A stretch of 34,589 bases of DNA from an uncultured Prevotella sp. (GCA_905373605.1 CAJPTO010000004.1:1-34589), one strand, 5' to 3'. Counted from the first letter of the stretch, positions 26,747 through 34,435 are shown. Notes: generated from the letters alone by a model not told the origin. Program-made: numbers and translations.

Positions 26747-28312
26747 ATGAGCAAACAAACAGAAAAAATCAAGGAGCTTATCGCCAAGCGCGAACAAGCC
26801 CGTCTTGGAGGTGGCGAAAAAGCCATCGAAAAACAACACGCACGCGGAAAGTACACTGCTCGCGAGCGTATTGACATGCTTGTAGACGAAGGCAGCTTCG
26901 AAGAATACGACATGTTTAAGTTGCACCGCTGCCACAACTTCGGCATGGAAAAGAAACAATACCTCGGCGACGGCGTTGTCGCTGGCTCGGCAACGGTAGA
27001 CGGAAGGCTTGTTTATGTCTATGCACAAGACTTCACAGTGAACGGTGGTTCGCTTTCTGAAACAATGTCGCAGAAGATTTGCAAGATAATGGACATGGCC
27101 ATGACTATGGGCGCTCCCGTCATTTGCATGAACGATTCGGGCGGCGCACGCATTCAAGAAGGCATCAATGCACTGGCTGGTTATGGCGAAATCTTCGAAC
27201 GCAACATCCTTGCAAGTGGCGTTATCCCACAAATATCGGGCATCTTTGGCCCATGTGCTGGTGGTGCTGTCTACTCTCCCGCACTCACCGACTTCACGCT
27301 GATGATGGAAAACACGTCGTACATGTTCCTTACAGGGCCGAAAGTGGTTAAGTCGGTTACGGGCGAAGATGTCGACTCGGAGAACCTCGGAGGCGCATCG
27401 GTACACGCAACTAAGAGTGGTGTTACCCACTTTACGGCCAAAACCGAAGAGGAAGCTATGGACATGATTAAGAAACTGCTTAGCTACATCCCCTCGAACA
27501 ACACCGAAGAAGCACCGCGTGTGGCCTGCGAAGACCCCATCAACCGCATGGAAGACAGCCTTAACGACATCCTTCCCGACGACCCCAACAAGGCTTACGA
27601 CATGTATAAGGTGATTACTGCCATTACAGACAATGGTGAGTTCTTCGAGGTTCAACCCAAGTTTGCCAAGAACATCATCACGGGTTTCGCTCGTTTCAAT
27701 GGCCAAAGCGTGGGCATCGTGGCCAACCAGCCTGCCGCTTACGCAGGAGTTCTCGACGTGAACGCATCGCGCAAGGGCGCTCGCTTCGTGAGATATTGCG
27801 ATGCTTTCAACATTCCCATTGTTAGTTTGGTAGACGTTCCCGGCTTCCTTCCCGGCACCGGACAGGAATATAACGCCGTTATCTTGCATGGCGCACAGCT
27901 GCTTTACGCTTACGGCGAGGCCACAGTGCCAAAGATTACCATCAACCTGCGCAAGAGCTATGGCGGAAGCCACATCGTGATGGGCTGCAAGCAGCTCCGC
28001 GCCGACCTTAACTTTGCTTGGCCCACAGCCGAAATTGCTGTTATGGGTGCTTCGGGTGCTGTGGCTGTGCTCTGCGCCAAGGAAGCCAAGGAGAAGAAAG
28101 ACGCTGGTGAAGACGTAAGGACATTCTTGGCCGAGAAAGAAGAAGAGTACACCGAGATGTTTGCCAATCCTTACCAGGCTGCTCAATATGGTTACATCGA
28201 CGACGTTATCGAACCACGCAACACGCGCTTCCGCATCTGCCGCGGATTGGCTCAACTGGCTACCAAACGTCAAAGCTTGCCCGCCAAGAAACATGGTTGC
28301 ATGCCCATGTAA
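26747..28312 (+). CDS. Acyl-CoA carboxylase beta / methylmalonyl-CoA decarboxylase alpha subunit
   Basis: This 521-residue carboxyltransferase moves a carboxyl group between biotin and an acyl-CoA (propionyl-CoA / methylmalonyl-CoA). Two crotonase-like halves are visible: the N-terminal half with KQHARGKYTARERID, NDSGGARIQEG, FGPCAGGAVYSPALTDF and the acyl-CoA region; the C-terminal half with GIVANQPAAYAGVLD, VDVPGFLPGTGQE and GASGAVAVLC. In Bacteroidales such enzymes work in succinate-to-propionate fermentation. It is followed by a 52-residue small gene and the biotin carrier, forming one operon with the promoter at 26702. It could be part of a sodium-pumping decarboxylase or of a propionyl-CoA carboxylase; the membrane beta subunit is not here. 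Confidence 0.92.
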   Translation: MSKQTEKIKELIAKREQARLGGGEKAIEKQHARGKYTARERIDMLVDEGSFEEYDMFKLHRCHNFGMEKKQYLGDGVVAGSATVDGRLVYVYAQDFTVNGGSLSETMSQKICKIMDMAMTMGAPVICMNDSGGARIQEGINALAGYGEIFERNILASGVIPQISGIFGPCAGGAVYSPALTDFTLMMENTSYMFLTGPKVVKSVTGEDVDSENLGGASVHATKSGVTHFTAKTEEEAMDMIKKLLSYIPSNNTEEAPRVACEDPINRMEDSLNDILPDDPNKAYDMYKVITAITDNGEFFEVQPKFAKNIITGFARFNGQSVGIVANQPAAYAGVLDVNASRKGARFVRYCDAFNIPIVSLVDVPGFLPGTGQEYNAVILHGAQLLYAYGEATVPKITINLRKSYGGSHIVMGCKQLRADLNFAWPTAEIAVMGASGAVAVLCAKEAKEKKDAGEDVRTFLAEKEEEYTEMFANPYQAAQYGYIDDVIEPRNTRFRICRGLAQLATKRQSLPAKKHGCMPM

Positions 28313-28351
28313 CGAGCCTAGTTTCAACATTCATTTTATCATTATCAAGTT

Positions 28352-28510
28352 ATGGCTACGAAAGACAAGAACATCTATGCTGCCATCGCATTGGCACTTC
28401 ACGAGTTCAAGGGCAATAACGTGCACGACAAAGAACCTGGTTTCATCACCATTCAAAGACGAGAAACCCTTTGGAATGCCAAATTCCTTTCATTGACACA
28501 AAAACCATAA
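28352..28510 (+). CDS. 52-residue conserved-looking small protein between carboxylase subunits
   Basis: A small gene starting MATKDKNIYAAIALALHEFK and continuing NNVHDKEPGFITI, then TLWNAKFLSLTQKP to the stop. It starts 39 nt after the carboxylase and ends 8 nt before the biotin carrier start. From memory, similar small proteins with the pattern AAIALAL, HD.EPG.ITI, WNAK occur at the same place in Bacteroidales. They may be a small accessory subunit, by analogy to the gamma or delta chains of decarboxylase pumps, but there is no membrane segment here, so an OadG-type anchor is unlikely. Confidence 0.78.
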   Translation: MATKDKNIYAAIALALHEFKGNNVHDKEPGFITIQRRETLWNAKFLSLTQKP

Positions 28511-28518
28511 AGCAAAAT

Positions 28519-28947
28519 ATGAAAGAATATAAATATACCATCGACGGCAAAGAGTATAAAGTGGCCATCGGTGACATCGAAGAGAACATCGCAGAGGTAA
28601 CGGTTAACGGCGAAAGTTTCAAGGTTGAGATGGAGCCGGAGGCCGAACCCGAGAAGAAAAAGGTGGTGTTGGGCGCACCCGTTGCAGCGGCTGCCGCTGA
28701 AGAGAGCGCTGCTCCTGCCGCCAATGTCAACACGGCCAATGCCATTAAGGCTCCTCTGCCTGGCGTTATCACCGAAATTAAGGTGGCTGTTGGCGACACT
28801 GTTGCCGCTGGCGACACGCTCGTTGTGCTGGAAGCCATGAAGATGGCCAACAACATCGAGGCCGAAAAGGCTGGCAAAGTCACTGCCGTTTGTGTTAAGC
28901 AAGGCGAAAGCGTGCTGGAAGATACGCCGCTCGTGGTGGTTGAATAA
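28519..28947 (+). CDS. Biotin carboxyl carrier protein subunit
   Basis: The 142-residue protein has an N-terminal domain (MKEYKYTIDGKEYKVAIGDI), a flexible Ala/Pro-rich linker (about 52-70) and a C-terminal biotinyl domain with the signature EAMKMAN, where Lys108 carries the biotin. It shuttles carboxyl groups between the carboxylase and decarboxylase parts of the complex. The start at 28519 (8 nt after the preceding stop) is chosen over an upstream in-frame start at 28471 because the latter would overlap the 52-residue gene. It is the last gene of the operon; two hairpins follow. Confidence 0.95.
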   Translation: MKEYKYTIDGKEYKVAIGDIEENIAEVTVNGESFKVEMEPEAEPEKKKVVLGAPVAAAAAEESAAPAANVNTANAIKAPLPGVITEIKVAVGDTVAAGDTLVVLEAMKMANNIEAEKAGKVTAVCVKQGESVLEDTPLVVVE

Positions 28948-28999
28948 TGCCCAACGCCGGGTTTTCGCGCTTTGATGTGCGAGGCCAAGGCAAATAAAG

Positions 29000-29043
29000 A
29001 TGAGCTTGCAAGCAGGCTGTAACGGCCTTGTTTGCAAGCTCAT
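29000..29043 (+). repeat. Inverted repeat downstream of biotin carrier
   Basis: ATGAGCTTGCA (29000-29010) is matched by TGCAAGCTCAT (29033-29043), with a smaller GGC/GCC pair within the loop. There is no T-run directly after it. It may be a processing or attenuation hairpin upstream of the main terminator. Confidence 0.6.
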
Positions 29044-29072
29044 GTGCGTTATGTGCCACGCTATGGCCCATA

Positions 29073-29127
29073 AATAATCCCCACGAGTCAGACATATCCT
29101 ATCTGCTCGTGGGGATTATTCATTTTT
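29073..29127. terminator. Terminator between biotin carrier and panD
   Basis: AATAATCCCCACGAG (29073-29087) and CTCGTGGGGATTATT (29106-29120) form a perfect 15-bp stem, followed by CATTTTTC. It lies between convergent genes and probably serves both. Confidence 0.93.
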
Positions 29128-29156
29128 CAGCGTTTGTTCGCGCCTTTATTCCTCTT

Positions 29157-29504
29157 TTATCGGGCTATCTTATTATTCTCCGGAAACACCACGGTGGGCT
29201 TAAACGTCTTCGCTTCTTCAAAGTCCATCAGCGCATACGACATGATGATAACCGTGTCGCCCACCAGCACTTTGCGTGCCGCAGCACCGTTAAGGCATAT
29301 CTCACCACTACCCCGTTCGCCCTTAATGATATAGGTCTCAAACCGCTCACCATTGTTGTTGTCCACGATTTGCACCTTTTCGCCTGCAATCATGTTGGCT
29401 GCATCCATCAAGTCTTCGTCGATGGTGATGCTGCCCATATAGTTGATGTTGGCCTCTGTCACCTTAACGCAGTGCAGTTTTGATTTCAACACTTCAATAA
29501 GCAT
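29157..29504 (-). CDS. panD: Aspartate 1-decarboxylase
   Basis: PanD makes beta-alanine from aspartate for pantothenate synthesis, after self-cleavage creates a pyruvoyl cofactor. The 115-residue protein has the cleavage site Gly24-Ser25 in NYMGSITID, Lys8 and the N-terminal MLIEVLKSKLHCVKVTEA expected of the family, and later NGAAARKVLVGD. The length is normal. It starts 4 nt after panC in the same operon, and the two together supply both the beta-alanine and the condensation step. Confidence 0.97.
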   Translation of the reverse strand: MLIEVLKSKLHCVKVTEANINYMGSITIDEDLMDAANMIAGEKVQIVDNNNGERFETYIIKGERGSGEICLNGAAARKVLVGDTVIIMSYALMDFEEAKTFKPTVVFPENNKIAR

Positions 29505-29508
29505 GTCT

Positions 29509-30360
29509 TTATCCTTTATATTTAATGTGGTCTATTAGTCGGATGGGTGTCTTTCCACAATAAACGGTGATGCAGCCCACCACCTCATCGCTGTCTTCCC
29601 AGTTGCCGATGTCGGTCAAAGTCTGCCCATCCACGATGGCAAAGTATTCCACATCCAGTCCTTCGTGCTTGTTTATTTCCTTAATAACCCATTGTCGCGT
29701 GTCTTCAAGCGCGTGTGTCTTAGCCATTTCAAGGCTCTCTTTCAACGTCTTGTAGATGTTTGCGGCCAGCTTTCTTTCATCGGCTGTAAGCCTTTCGTTA
29801 CGCGAACTCATGGCCAGTCCGCTCGTTTCGCGCACGATGGGGCATTCAATGATGTCGATGTTGCTGCCCATAAACTGCACCAAGCGTTTCACCACGGCAA
29901 TTTGTTGCCAATCTTTTTCGCCGAAATACGCCCTGTCGGGTTGCACGATGTCGAACAATCGGCTCACCACTTGGCACACGCCGTTGAAGTGTCCCGGGCG
30001 TTTTTCGCCTTCCATCACCGTTGTTACGGGTGGGAAGTCAAACACCCTTGTGTCGGCAGTGGGGTACATCTCTTCCACCAAAGGCGCAAACACATAAGTA
30101 GCTCCCACTGACTCGAGCAATTTACAATCGGCCTCGAAGGTCTGCGGGTAATGTTCCAAGTCGCTTTTGTCGTTAAACTGCGTTGGGTTAAGGAAGATGC
30201 TAACCACCGATATGTCGTTATCGCCCACCGCGCGCTGCACCAACGATGCGTGTCCTGCATGCAATGCACCCATCGTGGGCACAAAACCAATGGACTGATG
30301 CTTCTCCCTGGCCCTTGCCAAAGCATCTTGCAAGTCTACAATCTTTTTAAAAACTATCAT
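29509..30360 (-). CDS. panC: Pantothenate synthetase
   Basis: PanC condenses pantoate and beta-alanine with ATP to make pantothenate, the precursor of coenzyme A, in the cytoplasm. The 283-residue protein has the nucleotidyl-transferase motifs GFVPTMGALHAGHASLV (HxGH type), FGEKDWQQ and TSGLAMSSRNERL. The length is normal. It lies upstream of panD with a 4-nt gap, and is divergent from the glycogen synthase gene. The usual panB is not beside it. Confidence 0.97.
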   Translation of the reverse strand: MIVFKKIVDLQDALARAREKHQSIGFVPTMGALHAGHASLVQRAVGDNDISVVSIFLNPTQFNDKSDLEHYPQTFEADCKLLESVGATYVFAPLVEEMYPTADTRVFDFPPVTTVMEGEKRPGHFNGVCQVVSRLFDIVQPDRAYFGEKDWQQIAVVKRLVQFMGSNIDIIECPIVRETSGLAMSSRNERLTADERKLAANIYKTLKESLEMAKTHALEDTRQWVIKEINKHEGLDVEYFAIVDGQTLTDIGNWEDSDEVVGCITVYCGKTPIRLIDHIKYKG

Positions 30361-30497
30361 TGCTATGTTGTTCTAAGCGCATGCAAAATAACTGCTTTTT
30401 TCTTAAATAAGAAAGAATATCATTAAAAATATACCAAAAAGCAACCCATCGAACTTCAAATTGCATGCCTTGCACCCTGTATATCAATGTTTTTTTG

Positions 30498-30505
30498 TAA
30501 CTTTG
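30498..30505 (+). promoter_or_regulatory. -7 promoter box for the glycogen synthase operon
   Basis: TAACTTTG matches the consensus exactly, 53 nt before the start at 30559. A weak -33 TTG lies at 30470-30472, somewhat too far away (25 nt). Transcription from here also excludes a longer in-frame start at 30487. Confidence 0.55.
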
Positions 30506-30558
30506 TAGTCAGTTTTAAGAAGTGGTATGCAATCCATCCACGCAAAACAAGGTCAAGT

Positions 30559-31368
30559 ATGTCAAAAAAAATCTTATTCATCAATCAGGAGATAGCTCCG
30601 TATGTACCCGACTCAGAAATGTCTTTGATGGGCTATAATGTGCCACTTAACATTCAAGAAGCCGGCTACGAGATACGTACGTTCATGCCCAAGTGGGGAA
30701 ACATCAACGAAAGGCGCGGCCAACTCCATGAGGTGATACGCCTATCGGGCGTCAATCTCATCATCGACGAAACCGACCACCCCCTGATCATCAAGGTGGC
30801 ATCCATCCCCTCGACCCGAATTCAGGTGTATTTCATTGACAACGACGACTATTTCATGAAACGCCAGATGGCTCTTAACGAAGAGGGTAAGCCTTATTCA
30901 GACAACGGACAGCGTGCCATTTTCTTTGCGCGAGGCGTGTTGGAAACTGTTAAAAAGCTGCGTTGGAACCCCGACATCATTCATTGCCAAGGCTGGATGG
31001 CGGCTTACATCCCCGTGCTCATCAAGAAAGCTTTCAAAGACGAGCCGGCTTTCAACAAGACAAAAGTGGTTACAACGCTCTTCAATCATGGATTGGAGGG
31101 GAGCTTGGGGCAGAATTTCAAGAAGACGTTGGAGTACAAATCCATCAAAGGTGCCGCACTGTCCGAGTTCAACAGCGAGTTCGACTACACCGAACTCGAG
31201 AAGTTGGCCATTGCCTACAGCGATGGTGTCATTGAGGGAAGCGAGAACATCAAGCAAGTGTTGGTGGATTATGCCGACAAGAAGGGCGTTCCTGTGCTGA
31301 AATATCCCGGTAAAGACTTCACCGAACCTTATAAAACATTTTACGAAAAGGTGTGTCCTGAAAAGTGA
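30559..31368 (+). CDS. Glycogen/starch synthase-type N-terminal domain protein
   Basis: The 269-residue protein corresponds only to the N-terminal Rossmann half of GT5 glycogen synthase (KKILFINQEIAPYVPDSEMS, VYFIDNDDYF, DIIHCQGWMAAYIP, TTLFNHGLEG). The catalytic C-terminal half is absent, and the usual KxGGL ADP-glucose loop is replaced by DSEMSLMGY. Such short versions are known in Bacteroidetes, so this is probably not a recent truncation. It could be a regulatory or binding protein rather than a synthase. It lies 36 nt before the DUF4270 gene in the same operon and divergent to panC, an arrangement I have seen in Bacteroidales. Confidence 0.85.
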   Translation: MSKKILFINQEIAPYVPDSEMSLMGYNVPLNIQEAGYEIRTFMPKWGNINERRGQLHEVIRLSGVNLIIDETDHPLIIKVASIPSTRIQVYFIDNDDYFMKRQMALNEEGKPYSDNGQRAIFFARGVLETVKKLRWNPDIIHCQGWMAAYIPVLIKKAFKDEPAFNKTKVVTTLFNHGLEGSLGQNFKKTLEYKSIKGAALSEFNSEFDYTELEKLAIAYSDGVIEGSENIKQVLVDYADKKGVPVLKYPGKDFTEPYKTFYEKVCPEK

Positions 31369-31404
31369 CATGCACCTCTACCCCATTCTATACACTGAAC
31401 GAAC

Positions 31405-32802
31405 ATGAACTTAAAAGCAATTATCCCCATCGCCTTCGTGGCTCTTGCCATCGTTGGCTGTGACGATACCACCGACACGCTGGGCAACTCGCTCACCAAG
31501 AAAGGTAGCTTCACCTTGTCTTCCAGCACGTTTGCGGCGGCAAGTGGCACGGTGTCTGTAGACTCCGTGCTCTCTAAAAACACCATCGCATACCTTGGAA
31601 AGGTGGTCGACCCTGAAACAAATTCATACATAACGGGGGATGCCATGATACAGTTTCACAGCCTACCCGACCTCGGCTTGCCTAAAATAGACAGCATCAT
31701 GAGCAGGGAGGGCAATCAAATCATCGCCGACTCGTGCGAGATTTTCTTGCCTTTCACCACATCCTATGGCGACTCTACAGTGCAGATGACGCTCAACATG
31801 CGCGAGATGAGCAAACCCATGCTCGAGACAAGTGCCTATTACACCAACTTCGACCCAGAGGAAAAAGGTTACGTGCGCACCACCAACGGCATCAACAAAG
31901 ACCTTACTTACACCCTCACTTCCAAAGCAGGAACATCCAAGGGCATCCTCATCCGTCTTAATGATGCCTATAAAGACAAGAACGGGAACACCTACAACAA
32001 CCTTGGCACTTACTTCTTGCGCACCTATTATCAGCATCCCGAATATTTCAACAACACCTATAGCTTCCTCACCAATGTGCTGCCGGGCTTCTACTTCAAG
32101 CATAAAAGTGGCCTAGGAGCTATGGCGCATGTGGCTGGTTGCGTGCTCAACGTGTTCTATAAAGAAAGAATTAGCGGCAAAGACTCCACCAGGTGGTTCT
32201 CCTTTGTGGGCACCGAGGAGGTTTTGCAACACACCAAGATAAGCAGCAAAGCCGATTCGGCCGCACTGATTGCCGACAGCAAGTACACTTATCTCAAAAC
32301 GCCGGCTGGATTTTTCACGCAAATAACCATCCCTGTCGACGACCTAGGACAAGGACATGATGGCGAGAACATCAACCAGGTGAAGCTTACCGTGCCGCGT
32401 GCCAACAACGATACACAAAGCGAAAATGCATTGAGCCCAGCATCGAGTGTGTTGTTGTTGCCCGCCGACAGCGTGGACAGCTTCTTCAAGCAAGATATAT
32501 TGATGGACAACAAGGTGTCTTTCCTCGGCACTCTCGCAGCCAACACCTACACCTTCGACAACATTGCCAACGTGGTTAACGTGATGAAGAAGTCTAAACG
32601 CACCAGTGCCAACTGGAACAAGCTGGTGATGGTGCCTGTAACCCTTACCACAAGCACGCGAAGAACGCAGTCGGGTACCACCGAAACCATCATCACCAAG
32701 ATTACCCACAACATGTCGCTCACCTCTACCAAGCTCTTGAAGGGAACGGGTGCGGATGGAAGCCCCATACAACTCAGCGTGATCTACACCAAGGTGCAGT
32801 AA
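31405..32802 (+). CDS. DUF4270 family lipoprotein
   Basis: The 465-residue lipoprotein has its signal ending at Cys19 (LAIVGC, then DDTTDTLGNSL). The body shows the DUF4270 pattern (DSVLSKNTIAYLGKVVDPETN, ADSCEIFLPF, FYFKHKSGLGAMAHV, a late AADSV-like region). DUF4270 proteins are of unknown function and lie next to a short glycogen synthase in Bacteroidales. It is probably located in the outer membrane or periplasm. It is the second gene of the operon, and the 37-residue gene follows 15 nt later. Confidence 0.88.
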   Translation: MNLKAIIPIAFVALAIVGCDDTTDTLGNSLTKKGSFTLSSSTFAAASGTVSVDSVLSKNTIAYLGKVVDPETNSYITGDAMIQFHSLPDLGLPKIDSIMSREGNQIIADSCEIFLPFTTSYGDSTVQMTLNMREMSKPMLETSAYYTNFDPEEKGYVRTTNGINKDLTYTLTSKAGTSKGILIRLNDAYKDKNGNTYNNLGTYFLRTYYQHPEYFNNTYSFLTNVLPGFYFKHKSGLGAMAHVAGCVLNVFYKERISGKDSTRWFSFVGTEEVLQHTKISSKADSAALIADSKYTYLKTPAGFFTQITIPVDDLGQGHDGENINQVKLTVPRANNDTQSENALSPASSVLLLPADSVDSFFKQDILMDNKVSFLGTLAANTYTFDNIANVVNVMKKSKRTSANWNKLVMVPVTLTTSTRRTQSGTTETIITKITHNMSLTSTKLLKGTGADGSPIQLSVIYTKVQ

Positions 32803-32817
32803 CCTTAAACGCTTGTT

Positions 32818-32931
32818 ATGGCCGACAACTATATCGAGAACAAGAACCAGCAATACGAGGAGCGAAAAAAGAAGTGGCTCAAAAGCCAGCAACGCTATCC
32901 CGTTAACTTGCCGAATGGCAAGAAGAAGTGA
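32818..32931 (+). CDS. 37-residue small basic protein
   Basis: A short gene reading MADNYIENKNQQYEERKKKW then LKSQQRYPVNLPNGKKK to the stop. It is highly charged (Lys/Arg/Glu-rich) and helical-looking, with no signal peptide or membrane segment. It starts 15 nt after the DUF4270 gene and ends 68 nt before a terminator, so it is the last gene of that operon. I recall similar very small MADNYxE-type proteins in Bacteroidales genomes, sometimes given misleading names. Function unknown. Confidence 0.7.
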   Translation: MADNYIENKNQQYEERKKKWLKSQQRYPVNLPNGKKK

Positions 32932-32999
32932 ACAATATAACTTGGATTGCCAAGCGAGGGTAGCCCATAAGCCACTCTGATCGGCGGCATAACGACATG

Positions 33000-33036
33000 A
33001 AAGGAGGATAGGCAGCTTGCATTTCCTCCTTTTTTT
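33000..33036 (+). terminator. Rho-independent terminator of the glycogen synthase/DUF4270 operon
   Basis: AAAGGAGGA (33000-33008) and TCCTCCTTT (33024-33032) form a 9-bp stem, and the T-run reaches 33036. The HD-domain gene starts 28 nt later. Confidence 0.9.
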
Positions 33037-33064
33037 GTCTATCATTCAGAAAGGAAAAAGCATC

Positions 33065-33700
33065 ATGGCAACATCATCAGTGCAACTAGACTTGATGGAG
33101 TTTGTGGAACGTAACATTCTTCCACGCTACAATCAGTTCGACCCCGCACACAACATCGCTCATGTTCAGCGCGTAATCAAGCGCGCTTTGGCCTTGGCAG
33201 AGAAGATTGGTGCCGACCCTAACATGGCTTATGTGGCAGCGGCCTATCACGATTTGGGGCTTGAAGGGCCGCGCGCCATTCACCATATCACAAGCGGAAA
33301 AATCCTCATGGCCGACCAACGCCTGCGAAAGTGGTTTTCGAAAGAACAAATCGCTACCATGAAAGAGGCCGTGGAAGACCACCGAGCGTCCACTTCGCGC
33401 TCACCCAGGAGTGTTTATGGGCGCATAACGGCCGAAGCCGACAGGGATCTAGAACCCGAAGTGGTGTTTCGTCGAGCTATTCAATACGGACTGACCAATT
33501 ATCCCGAGATGGACAAGGAGGCTCAATGGGAACGTTTCCAAAAGCACATCGACAACAAATATTCCACTTCGGGCTACATCAAGCTCTGGATTCCTGGTTC
33601 TGCCAACGAGCAATACCTTAATGACATTCGCAACATCATAGCCAACAGATCGCTGTTACGACAATGGTTCGACAGATTGTTTGATGAAGAGGTGCAATGA
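33065..33700 (+). CDS. HD-domain phosphohydrolase
   Basis: The 211-residue protein has HD-superfamily metal-binding residues: His33 (HNIAHVQRV), His62-Asp63 (AAYHDLGL), a His in EDHR (His106) and Asp126 (AEADRDLE). HD proteins remove phosphates from nucleotides or related molecules; the substrate here is not known. The start at 33065 (MATSSVQLDLMEF) is used; an in-frame upstream start at 33017 would lie within the preceding terminator. A weak -7-like TAACTTGG lies at 32938-32945, but no strong promoter was found. A terminator hairpin overlaps the stop codon. Confidence 0.88.
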   Translation: MATSSVQLDLMEFVERNILPRYNQFDPAHNIAHVQRVIKRALALAEKIGADPNMAYVAAAYHDLGLEGPRAIHHITSGKILMADQRLRKWFSKEQIATMKEAVEDHRASTSRSPRSVYGRITAEADRDLEPEVVFRRAIQYGLTNYPEMDKEAQWERFQKHIDNKYSTSGYIKLWIPGSANEQYLNDIRNIIANRSLLRQWFDRLFDEEVQ

Positions 33701-33726
33701 AAGGCTATTTCACCTCTTCGCCTTTT
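33686..33726 (+). terminator. Terminator overlapping the HD gene stop
   Basis: GAAGAGGTG (33686-33694) and CACCTCTTC (33711-33719) form a 9-bp perfect stem, followed by GCCTTTTC with four T. The left arm lies in the last codons of the HD gene. Confidence 0.75.
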
Positions 33727-33776
33727 CACAAAATCGTTTGTCATTTCTTTACATATCATCATCTTCTCCGTCTTCC

Positions 33777-34338
33777 GTTCTAGAGAAGAAATATGGTGGA
33801 AATGCGTGAAAAAGTGTGCGATTTCATTGCTGGCACATGTCATTTCTGTTGAAACGAGGAAGCAACATGCAGCTTTTTGCACTCTTTAGCTTCTCTAGAA
33901 TGTCGCTTCATCCACTTTTCACAACCATTTTTTTGCCCGTTTGTACGCGTATATTCAACTTTTAATGTGCATTTCCATGCGCAACAGCCTCAACTTTGCG
34001 CCTTCTGCTGAGCCTCAAGTCTGGGTTTCACGGGGCTTTTGTGCTCATAACACGGCTATTTGCATCAATTAGCAAAGCTATTTCATGCAAAATGCTTAGC
34101 TATCTCATGCAAATAGCTTAGCTTTCTCATAGAAATAGCCAAGCTAAATGCCGCACTTTGCATGACGCTTTGCCGCAAATGGCATCAAAATCGGCTAAAT
34201 AGCACTTTTCGCAAATGCATTTTCATCCAGTTTTCTTCATCACTAGCTCACGCGAGAATGAAATATTTGCGGTCTGGTGGGCAGTTGGTGATGCGCAAGC
34301 CCACTCATAATGTTAAAATCCGCACCGAATGTTTTACA
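33777..34338 (+). repeat. Dispersed composite intergenic element, copy 3
   Basis: Third copy of the element. GTTCTAG begins at 33777, 51 nt after a terminator. The conserved first box is at 33875-33905 (TTTTGCACTCTTTAGC then TTCTCTAGAATGTCG), 98 nt after the start. The 22-bp array is at 34071-34158 and the 3' box at 34251-34338 (CGCGAGAATGAAATATTTGC, CATAATGTTAAAA, GTTTTACA). In the 3' box GTGGGC (34277-34282) and GCCCAC (34299-34304) form a 6-bp hairpin. The weak open frames are not preserved across copies. Confidence 0.8.
34071..34158 (+). repeat. 22-bp period array inside element copy 3
   Basis: Four diverged units of 22 bp start at 34071, 34093, 34115 and 34137, sharing AGC..AGCTA, TTTCATGCAAA or CTCATAGAAA. 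The period equals that in copy 1 although the sequence has drifted. Confidence 0.8.
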
Positions 34339-34348
34339 AAACTTACGT

Positions 34349-34435
34349 CAGTTCGGGATAATGAACAACTCCTTTTGCGAAGTTTTTTATCGCGATGAGG
34401 GGGGTGATTAATTCAACTACCGCGAAGTGATTGGC
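34349..34435 (+). repeat. Short dispersed repeat B, copy on plus strand
   Basis: About 86 nt matches the minus strand of 19447-19531. It starts 10 nt after the 3' box of element copy 3 and its edge overlaps a 7-bp inverted repeat AGTGATT / AATCACT (34426-34444), as the other copy also borders a hairpin. Confidence 0.78.

Noticed and set aside
26678..28330. 550-residue minus-strand frame opposite the carboxylase gene
   Set aside because: The plus-strand protein is clearly the real one; the antisense product is Cys/His/Val-rich without domains.
28352..28510. OadG-type gamma subunit of a decarboxylase pump
   Set aside because: The protein lacks a long membrane helix, which that subunit needs.
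34162..34398. 78-residue frame across element copy 3 and repeat B
   Set aside because: It spans two unrelated repeats, so it is a chance frame.
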